The translations under genes were made by a program, and so were the position numbers. From Candidatus Poribacteria bacterium (lineage in GTDB: Bacteria > Poribacteria > WGA-4E > WGA-3G), in assembly GCA_028818995.1 (NCBI GenBank), contig JAPPMR010000329.1, positions 1 through 6,257 on the forward strand: a DNA stretch of 6,257 nt. Direction: 5' to 3'. This document shows, piece by piece, positions 1-4,674 of the stretch. The notes beneath the pieces were generated by a model, which ran no database searches, was not told the DNA's origin, and was given only the letters and a program-made list of their open reading frames with translations. Numbering within the stretch: position 1 is the stretch's first letter; the number at the start of each line of letters is the position of its first letter.

Positions 1-911
1 ACTTCTATCTGAACGATGTCGTCTGGCGCAAGCGGTAAATCATTTGGAACAATTATCCCAGTGCCAGTAGAAACGACAGTGCCGAATGGGATGGGGTTAT
101 CTCGCATCAAAAACTCCGTGAGTTGTTCAAATTTCCAATTAATTTGAGAGGTATTTATTTCTCCTTCATAAATTTCTTTATCATCACGAAGGATAGTACA
201 TTTCATTTCCAGATTGTACGGGTCATCAACTTCAGAGGTAGTAATGAACATTGGACCGAGGGCACAACATCCGTAAAACACCTTTGATTGCGGCAAATAG
301 AGTGGGTTGTCACGCTCAATATCCCAAGCAGAAACATCGTTGCAAAGCGTATATCCAAGAATCTCACCATCAGCATTAAGAATATAAGCGATTTCAGGTT
401 CGGCTGCTGTTAAAATAGAGTCGCTACGAATCCCAATAAAATCGTTCGGACCGACACATCGTGATGGTGTTGCTTTAAAAAAGATTTCAGGTCTATCCGC
501 ATGATAAACGCGGCTGTAGATATCTTGCTCGCTATCATCATCACGCATATCAGCACTACGTTTGTAGGTTACACCACATCCCCATACTTCAGGCGCATCT
601 ATTGGGACAAGTAGGTGTGGAATTTTTTCATCAGGTGAAACATCCAATTTCTCTAAGGTAAGCCCGCTATTTTCCTCTGAAACCGACTCAGGATCTTGAA
701 ATGCTGTGAATCGCATCGGTGGTGGTGGTGATACCTGTTCTTGGATATCCGCCAAAAGCACGCCCAGCGTCACCCGTTCTTTATGGGCAAGCTCAAGGAT
801 TTCTAAAACACCTGGCGATTCGTCACTGGTTACATCAATAACTTCATGTTCACGGGTGACAATCCCGACTCGCTTACCTAAATTAGGTAAGTGAAATTGG
901 ATTAGTTTCAT
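1..911 (-). CDS. FAH-family hydrolase/dehydratase, 2-keto-3-deoxy-pentonate dehydratase-like (partial, C-terminus missing)
   Basis: The frame is open from ATG at 911 to the left edge, giving 303 codons without a stop. The C-terminal half has the fumarylacetoacetate hydrolase fold signature: a Glu-x-Glu pair (E171, E173 in AAEPEIAYIL) and D192 in CNDVSAWDIE, which in this family bind the divalent metal. The run DNPLYLPQSKVF (201-212) followed by CALGP is typical of the branch that dehydrates 2-keto-3-deoxy-D-arabinonate or -xylonate to 2-oxoglutarate semialdehyde, rather than of true fumarylacetoacetases. TGTGIIVPNDLPLAPDD (282-298) is the usual near-C-terminal motif, so perhaps 15-40 residues are lost beyond the edge. 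Residues 1-100 form the usual smaller N-terminal domain; there is no signal peptide, so it should be cytosolic. GGAG (916-919) lies 4 nt before the start. It follows cysC by 13 bp and is probably co-transcribed. W196 stands where relatives I know usually have Arg. The family is secure; the exact substrate is inferred. Confidence 0.85.
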   Translation of the reverse strand, partial: MKLIQFHLPNLGKRVGIVTREHEVIDVTSDESPGVLEILELAHKERVTLGVLLADIQEQVSPPPPMRFTAFQDPESVSEENSGLTLEKLDVSPDEKIPHLLVPIDAPEVWGCGVTYKRSADMRDDDSEQDIYSRVYHADRPEIFFKATPSRCVGPNDFIGIRSDSILTAAEPEIAYILNADGEILGYTLCNDVSAWDIERDNPLYLPQSKVFYGCCALGPMFITTSEVDDPYNLEMKCTILRDDKEIYEGEINTSQINWKFEQLTEFLMRDNPIPFGTVVSTGTGIIVPNDLPLAPDDIVQIE

Positions 912-924
912 GGTTCTCCAAACA

Positions 925-1542
925 TTATTTTTCAGATGGGACCAAGCCCGTTTTCTCAAGGAACGTTATAACCTGCTGTGCAGATTCAAATATAGACAGT
1001 TCAGCCGTATTGACAACAACCTCTGGATTGAGAGGTGCTTCGTAAGGAGCACTGATACCAGTAAATTCTTTAATTTCTCCAGCACGTGCTTTTTTGTATA
1101 ACCCTTTCGGGTCGCGTTCTTCACACACGTCAAGTGGGCACTCAACAAAGACCTCAACGAATCTATTTTCAGCGATTAACTCTCTTGCCTGGTCGCGGTC
1201 GGCGCGGTATGGTGAGATAAATGCTGTCATTACAATAGTCCCCGCATCAACGAAAAGTTTCGCGACTTCACCGACTCGGCGAATATTTTCTTCTCGGTCT
1301 TCGGGGGAAAAACCTAAATTTTTGTTTAACCCATGTCGGACATTGTCACCATCTAGTACGTATGTATGATGCTTTCGCTCGTGTAATAGGTGTGCCACTA
1401 CATTGGCTAATGTTGATTTTCCTGAACCTGAGAGTCCGGTGAACCATACGACACAACCTTTTTGGTTGAGTAGTTGTTCTCTGTCTTCCACTGTGACGGT
1501 TGTTTCATGCCACGTAATATTAGTTGCTTTCTGTTCTGCCAA
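925..1542 (-). CDS. cysC: Adenylylsulfate (APS) kinase
   Basis: Phosphorylates adenosine 5'-phosphosulfate with ATP to give PAPS, the sulfate donor for sulfotransferases or assimilatory reduction; cytosolic. Numbered from the TTG start at 1542 (205 aa, the usual family size), the protein has the P-loop GLSGSGKST (36-44), the substrate-binding block LDGDNVRHGLNKNLGF (63-78) with DREENIRR after it, FISPYRADRDQAR (108-120) with the Ser that is phosphorylated in homologues, and DPKGLYKKARAGEIKEFTG (144-162). The frame stays open upstream to a GTG at 1647, but I prefer TTG: it has GAGGAAG (1549-1555) 6 nt upstream, it gives the family-typical N-terminus MAEQKATNITWHE, and the predicted transcription start near 1645 would leave the GTG outside the mRNA. 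No cysD, cysN or sulfotransferase gene is in the window, so whether PAPS serves assimilation or sulfation cannot be told. An FAH-family gene follows after 13 bp. Confidence 0.95.
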   Translation of the reverse strand: MAEQKATNITWHETTVTVEDREQLLNQKGCVVWFTGLSGSGKSTLANVVAHLLHERKHHTYVLDGDNVRHGLNKNLGFSPEDREENIRRVGEVAKLFVDAGTIVMTAFISPYRADRDQARELIAENRFVEVFVECPLDVCEERDPKGLYKKARAGEIKEFTGISAPYEAPLNPEVVVNTAELSIFESAQQVITFLEKTGLVPSEK

Positions 1543-1548
1543 TCGATT

Positions 1549-1555
1549 CTTCCTC
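1549..1555 (-). promoter_or_regulatory. Ribosome binding site deciding a TTG start for cysC
   Basis: On the minus strand this reads GAGGAAG, a strong Shine-Dalgarno match, ending 6 nt before the TTG at 1542-1540. The same heptamer precedes the sulfatase gene at the right of the window. The upstream GTG at 1647 lies at or before the likely transcription start, so this site supports the shorter reading. Confidence 0.65.
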
Positions 1556-1576
1556 GTAATTTCGTGATAGTAATTT

Positions 1577-1592
1577 GGGAATATCAGTTCCC
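1577..1592 (-). repeat. Inverted repeat in cysC leader (second)
   Basis: GGGAA and TTCCC arms of 5 bp flank a 6-nt loop. On the transcript this weak hairpin would sit between the larger palindrome and the Shine-Dalgarno site. Alone it could be chance. Confidence 0.3.
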
Positions 1593-1604
1593 TTAAATGC
1601 TTTG

Positions 1605-1621
1605 CAAGGGTAATACCCTTG
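1605..1621 (-). repeat. Perfect palindrome in cysC leader (possible operator or hairpin)
   Basis: CAAGGGTAATACCCTTG has perfect 8-bp arms around one central base. It lies about 24-40 nt downstream of the predicted cysC transcription start and about 65 nt before the TTG codon. The one-base centre suits a protein-binding operator better than an RNA hairpin, which would need to open some pairs for a loop. No specific regulator can be assigned. Confidence 0.45.
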
Positions 1622-1651
1622 AATCGTATTATGATATAAGAATGCACTTGC

Positions 1652-1679
1652 TGTATAGTATACCAAAAGCAGATGTCAA
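1652..1679 (-). promoter_or_regulatory. Sigma70-type promoter of the cysC-FAH unit
   Basis: On the minus strand, a perfect TTGACA (1679-1674) is followed after 16 bp by TATACA (1657-1652), four of six matches to the -10 consensus. Transcription would start near 1645, giving a leader of about 100 nt before the TTG start. Confidence 0.6.
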
Positions 1680-1775
1680 GTGCAACCTATTTTGATACGA
1701 TATATATTATACGTTACCTAAGTCCTACATTGCAAAGATTTTTCCTAATAAACTAATGAAGAACTCCCGAAAAAG

Positions 1776-1784
1776 TGGTATACT
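1776..1784 (+). promoter_or_regulatory. Possible extended -10 promoter of the carbon-nitrogen hydrolase gene
   Basis: TGGTATACT fits the TGn-TATAAT extended -10 form with five of six bases in the hexamer. No good -35 hexamer lies 16-18 bp upstream, which extended -10 promoters can tolerate. The start would fall near 1791, about 70 nt before the gene. Confidence 0.35.
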
Positions 1785-1862
1785 TCTTTAGTATCTAAAA
1801 AGCATAACAGTTAGGAGATGGGCATTTAACTCTAAAGTGTATTGTCAAAGGGGTAGAGAATA

Positions 1863-2705
1863 ATGACTAATAAACAGGTTAACTTAGCGGCGTGTCAGTT
1901 GCTTACAAGTAAAGATGTCATTGCAAGCACCGCAAAAGTGTTGAAACAAATAGAAGCATGTGCAGAAATGGAGATACAGATTGCAGCGTTTCCTGAGGGG
2001 TGTTTATTCGGTTACTGTTGTGATACCAATTATTGGGAACAGATATCGCCACAAGTTTTTAAAGAGGCAGAGGCAAAGATAGCAGAAGCTGCACGTCGAC
2101 ACAAAATGGCAGTCATTGTCGGTTCTGCACATCACGATGGGGAGAATTGGCACAATGACTTAGCGATTTTTGACCAGCAAGGTAGTCTTAAATACCGTTA
2201 TGGAAAAACTTTCCTCGCTGGTGAAAAGTGGTGTACGAACAATCAAGGCAAACTGCCGATTGTGCAGTTAGCGGATGTTGCCTGTTGCTTTATCATTTGT
2301 CATGATGTTCGCTATCCTGAACTTGTGAAACTGCCTGCGGCAATGGGTGCACAAATCTGTTTTTTCTGTTCATGTGAAGCAGGCTTACTATCGGAATATA
2401 AACTCTCTGCGTATCGTGCTATGCCGATTTCGCGTGCAACAGAGAATGGAATTTATCTTGTAATGGCAAACACACCTGCGAATCCTGATGATATTAGGGC
2501 AGCAGGATCGTCACATGGAAACTCCAAAATTGTCCATCCAAACGGTAATGTTATCAAAGAAGCGGGGTTTTTCGGTGATGAAATCGTTTCTGCTACAATT
2601 GATTTATCACAAGCCACAGGTTCACAGGCAAAACGAACTTACAATGAGGATACGATACTTAGGGAATGGTTTCGAGAAGGGTGTGAGTTTGTAGTTAAGG
2701 TCTGA
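1863..2705 (+). CDS. Carbon-nitrogen hydrolase (nitrilase superfamily amidase)
   Basis: This 280-aa protein is the usual length for the family and hydrolyses a non-peptide C-N bond through a covalent cysteine thioester. All three catalytic residues are present: E45 in AAFPEGCLFGY, K115 in YRYGKTFLAGE and nucleophile C146 in CHDVRYPEL; the secondary Glu (E121) is also there. The start ATG has AAGGGG (1848-1853) 9 nt upstream. There is no signal peptide or membrane segment, so it should be cytosolic. Residue 147 is His where many relatives have an aromatic residue (C-Y/F/W), and the protein is rich in cysteine (13 in total, including CC at 52-53 and 141-142, and C166, C169, C171). These may tune substrate choice or reflect redox or metal sensitivity. 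It stands alone, divergent from cysC, and is followed by 264 bp of non-coding DNA, so context gives no substrate. It could be an omega-amidase-like, N-carbamoyl-amine or aliphatic amidase enzyme; the superfamily is certain, the reaction is not. Confidence 0.92.
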   Translation: MTNKQVNLAACQLLTSKDVIASTAKVLKQIEACAEMEIQIAAFPEGCLFGYCCDTNYWEQISPQVFKEAEAKIAEAARRHKMAVIVGSAHHDGENWHNDLAIFDQQGSLKYRYGKTFLAGEKWCTNNQGKLPIVQLADVACCFIICHDVRYPELVKLPAAMGAQICFFCSCEAGLLSEYKLSAYRAMPISRATENGIYLVMANTPANPDDIRAAGSSHGNSKIVHPNGNVIKEAGFFGDEIVSATIDLSQATGSQAKRTYNEDTILREWFREGCEFVVKV

Positions 2706-2759
2706 AATCAGAAATAGCGAATCAATCGGGTTAAATCCTTCATAGTAAAATTTAAAAAC

Positions 2760-2779
2760 ACCTTACATTTTCTTAAGGT
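2760..2779 (+). repeat. Hairpin downstream of the amidase gene (possible weak terminator)
   Basis: ACCTTA and TAAGGT form 6-bp arms around an 8-nt T-rich loop, 55 bp after the stop codon. No U-tract follows, so it is not a classic intrinsic terminator; it may be the first of a chain of three palindromes. Confidence 0.35.
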
Positions 2780-2789
2780 TAGCAGCGTT

Positions 2790-2820
2790 TGTAGTCGCGC
2801 AATTCATTGCGGCTCTTACA
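2790..2820. repeat. Imperfect palindrome with CGCAAT-TC-ATTGCG core, REP/MITE-like
   Basis: The core (2798-2811) has perfect 6-bp arms around TC, and the outer ends TGTA (2790-2793) and TACA (2817-2820) also match, making a 31-bp imperfect inverted repeat. From memory, the phrase GCGCAATTCATTGCG recurs as an interspersed intergenic palindrome in several bacterial genomes, so this may be one copy of a dispersed repeat. Only one copy lies in the window, so the dispersed nature cannot be shown here. Confidence 0.5.
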
Positions 2821-2842
2821 TTCTGTAGGTGCCAAATAACAT

Positions 2843-2873
2843 ACGGGGAATGCCTAAATGGCATTCATACCGT
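2843..2873. repeat. Hairpin with perfect GAATGCC/GGCATTC stem
   Basis: GAATGCC (2848-2854) and GGCATTC (2860-2866) are perfect 7-bp arms around TAAAT. The flanking ACGG (2843-2846) and CCGT (2870-2873) also pair, across a small asymmetric bulge. It has no T-tract. It lies about 50 bp upstream of the -10 box of the WD40 gene, so it may be a repeat unit, a transcription-blocking structure or a binding site. Confidence 0.45.
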
Positions 2874-2920
2874 TGATTTCTTGATTTGGCGATACTGACA
2901 ACACGCACGGTTTAAATCAT

Positions 2921-2926
2921 TATAAT
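2921..2926 (+). promoter_or_regulatory. -10 box of the WD40-repeat gene
   Basis: A perfect TATAAT lies 43 bp before the chosen ATG. The only -35-like hexamer, CTGACA at 2895-2900, is 20 bp away, longer than ideal, so an activator may be needed or the match may be chance. An upstream in-frame ATG at 2925 overlaps this box and would not be in the transcript. Confidence 0.45.
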
Positions 2927-2969
2927 GTCCATTATTTTGCGAAAACCCTCAACAAGGAGTAAGTTTATC

Positions 2970-3818
2970 ATGAATAAGACACTATCTTCGATTTTAGTTG
3001 TTCTTATGGTGGTATTTACTTTTGCCCTAAATATCCTCGCCCAAGACTTATCACAACGGGATTTACCAGAAGGCGCGAAAGCACGGCTCGGTAAAGGTGA
3101 GATCGATGAGATTAAGTATTCACCAGATGGCACCAAGCTGGCAGTAGCGAGTAGTATCGGGGTTTGGATATACGACGCACAAACAGGTGAAGAACTGAAC
3201 CTATACACCGTGTACACGGATAGTGTCTTAAGCGTGGCGTATAGTCCGGATGGAAATACCATCGCTACTGGAAGTTGGGACGGGACTGTGTGGCTGTGTA
3301 ACGCAAACACAGGTACACATATACGAACGCTATCGGGGCATACGGATAGGATCGAGAGTGTAACGTATAGTCCGGATGGAAACACCATCGCTACTGGAAG
3401 TTGGGACAAAACCATCCGGCTGTGGAACGCCAAAACAGGCACGCATCTCCGCACATTAAGCGGACATACAGATGCGGTCTACAACATAACGTATAGTCCG
3501 GATGGAAACACCATCGCAAGTGCAAGTAGGGACAAAACCATCCGGCTGTGGAACGCAAACACAGGAACACATATACGAACACTTACCGGACATACGCATT
3601 TTGTCTTTAGCGTAGCGTATAGTCCGGATGGAAACACTATCGCAAGTGCAAGTAATGACAAAACCATCCGGCTGTGGAACGCAAACACAGGAACACATAT
3701 ACGAACAATACGAGGGCATACGAGTTTTCTCCGGAGCGTAACGTTCAGTCCGGATGGCAAGACAATTGCCAGTGGAAGTGGGGACGGGACCGTGCTGCTG
3801 TGGGAACTCACCCCTTAG
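2970..3818 (+). CDS. Secreted WD40-repeat beta-propeller protein
   Basis: The chosen ATG has AAGGAG (2954-2959) 10 nt upstream and opens a clear Sec signal peptide: MNK, a hydrophobic core (residues 5-23), then a likely cleavage near NILA-QD (24-26). An in-frame ATG at 2925 lacks a ribosome site and lies in the -10 box. The mature part is almost all WD40 repeats, about 42 residues each, beginning near residues 42, 82, 124, 166, 208 and 250. Each has the SPDG turn, and most end in TIRLWNA-TGTH; GHT opens repeats 3-6. The first unit is divergent and lacks GH; the second has C110 where the repeat Trp is expected. Such propellers are binding scaffolds in the periplasm, on the surface or outside the cell, with no catalytic residues. 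Six units is one short of the common seven-bladed ring, so it may form six blades or be a shortened copy. It stands alone on the plus strand, ending 41 bp before the convergent PhyH gene. No partner can be named. Confidence 0.9.
   Translation: MNKTLSSILVVLMVVFTFALNILAQDLSQRDLPEGAKARLGKGEIDEIKYSPDGTKLAVASSIGVWIYDAQTGEELNLYTVYTDSVLSVAYSPDGNTIATGSWDGTVWLCNANTGTHIRTLSGHTDRIESVTYSPDGNTIATGSWDKTIRLWNAKTGTHLRTLSGHTDAVYNITYSPDGNTIASASRDKTIRLWNANTGTHIRTLTGHTHFVFSVAYSPDGNTIASASNDKTIRLWNANTGTHIRTIRGHTSFLRSVTFSPDGKTIASGSGDGTVLLWELTP
3239..3809 (+). repeat. Exact 126-bp tandem repeat inside the WD40 gene
   Basis: The anchor GTATAGTCCGGATGGAAA starts at 3239, 3365, 3491 and 3617, with a variant at 3743, so the spacing is exactly 126 bp (42 codons) each time; a more diverged unit starts 123 bp earlier at 3116. 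Units at 3491 and 3617 match at about 88 of their first 91 bases and then differ strongly over the following 35. Sharing is mosaic: the units at 3239 and 3365 share GCTACTGGAAGTTGGGAC, while those at 3365, 3491 and 3617 share AAAACCATCCGGCTGTGGAA. This suggests recent unequal crossover or gene conversion. Confidence 0.9.
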
Positions 3819-3859
3819 CTCACTACAGCCATCCACGCGTGTATCAAGGGCGATCTCAC

Positions 3860-4612
3860 TCAAAACTCATAAATATCCTCACGCCGCTTCGCAACCTTGT
3901 GTCGGACAAGTGTTTGTAGGTCTTCTGGCATTCGCGCAAAGGTTTCAGGAAAAACGGGTTGGTGTCCACCTTCGCGCATCAGATTCCACCAGGCAGGATA
4001 ATATGCAATGTTCAATGCCATCCGATGTTCGTCGTCGGTTGTGTTTGCGCCTTGTCCATGCCATGCCCCACCGTGCCACAATAGTACAGAGCCGCGACGT
4101 CCGCAGACAGACACCGGATGACTTTCTGCAATATCGGATTGTGTTGGTCTCCGGCGTGCGCGATGGCTAAACGGCACTACAAGAGTCGCTCCATTTTCAA
4201 CGGTAAAATCTGTTATCATCCAGATTGAATTGATCATCCACGGTGTTTCGGGCAAGCATGATGGCAGATCATGTGTCGAATCGGTGTGTATACCACCTTG
4301 GGGTGCCCGTGGTTTGACCCACTTTGTGCAAGCCTCACCCAACCGTGCACTATCACCGAGAAAATGACGGACCACTTGTAGCACTTGTGGATGTGCAATG
4401 CATTCCCAACACATATCATCAAAGTTGATCACACCAAAAAGCGTTTGATACAGTTCAGCGTTTGGATCTTGAAAAGTTTCACGATTTGCGGGGTCTTGAT
4501 GAAGCTGGAAGTATTTCTCCGCCATCGCATCTGCTTTTTCTGCGGGGATCGCATCCTCAATCAGACAATAGCCATAAGTTTCAAGATGTTCTATTGTATC
4601 TGGTTGCTGCAT
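3860..4612 (-). CDS. Phytanoyl-CoA dioxygenase (PhyH) family Fe(II)/2-oxoglutarate oxygenase
   Basis: A 250-aa member of the PhyH family, which hydroxylates small substrates using O2 and 2-oxoglutarate at a mononuclear iron. The iron triad is visible: H109 and D111 in GGIHTDSTHD, and the distal H185 in GGAWHGQGAN; R197 (DEHRMAL) is well placed to hold the 2-oxoglutarate carboxylate. ENGATLVVPFSHR (139-151) is the usual strand-turn motif ahead of the distal His. The N-terminal half (YGYCLIEDAIP at 13-23) is also typical. There is no signal peptide, so it should be cytosolic. AGGAG (4622-4626) lies 9 nt before the ATG. It is downstream of the sulfatase gene by 62 bp on the same strand with no terminator evident between, so the two are probably co-transcribed. 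Its stop faces the end of the WD40 gene. Bacterial PhyH enzymes act on diverse substrates, and phytanoyl-CoA itself is unlikely; the substrate is unknown. Confidence 0.92.
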   Translation of the reverse strand: MQQPDTIEHLETYGYCLIEDAIPAEKADAMAEKYFQLHQDPANRETFQDPNAELYQTLFGVINFDDMCWECIAHPQVLQVVRHFLGDSARLGEACTKWVKPRAPQGGIHTDSTHDLPSCLPETPWMINSIWMITDFTVENGATLVVPFSHRARRRPTQSDIAESHPVSVCGRRGSVLLWHGGAWHGQGANTTDDEHRMALNIAYYPAWWNLMREGGHQPVFPETFARMPEDLQTLVRHKVAKRREDIYEF

Positions 4613-4674
4613 TTGTTTAAACTCCTACATCATTGAAAAAATCAATCGTTTATCCGGTGAGGTTTTTAACGGAG

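Larger units (their letters stand above)
1543..1862. other. Divergent intergenic control region between cysC and the amidase gene
   Basis: This 320-bp AT-rich gap separates two divergent genes. It holds the minus-strand cysC promoter with its leader of about 100 nt, two inverted repeats in that leader, and a likely plus-strand extended -10 element. I see no convincing small gene: the 35 codons open upstream of the cysC TTG have no family-like sequence, and an ATG after AGGAG near 1813 stops after three codons. No terminator, tRNA or known riboswitch was recognised. Confidence 0.7.

Noticed and set aside
1543..1647. N-terminal extension of APS kinase from GTG at 1647
   Set aside because: The predicted promoter places the mRNA start at about 1645, a strong Shine-Dalgarno site precedes TTG at 1542, and the shorter protein matches the usual family length.
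2925..2969. Upstream ATG for the WD40 protein
   Set aside because: It overlaps the TATAAT box, has no ribosome site, and adds charged residues ahead of a clear signal peptide.
3239..3809. Possible CRISPR-like array
   Set aside because: The 126-bp period has no distinct short repeat and unique spacer; it is a coding WD40 repeat with the frame preserved.
3819..3859. Bidirectional terminator between the convergent WD40 and PhyH genes
   Set aside because: Only an 8-bp self-complementary CACGCGTG (3834-3841) without a loop is present; there is no stem-loop with a T-tract.
2912..3863. Long open frames on the minus strand opposite the WD40 gene
   Set aside because: They mirror the 126-bp repeat, which stays open in several frames because each unit is a multiple of three; they lack ribosome sites and family-like sequence.
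4613..4674. Terminator between sulfatase and PhyH genes
   Set aside because: The minus strand has ATTGA/TCAAT around T-rich bases, only a 5-bp AT-rich stem, too weak for an intrinsic terminator.
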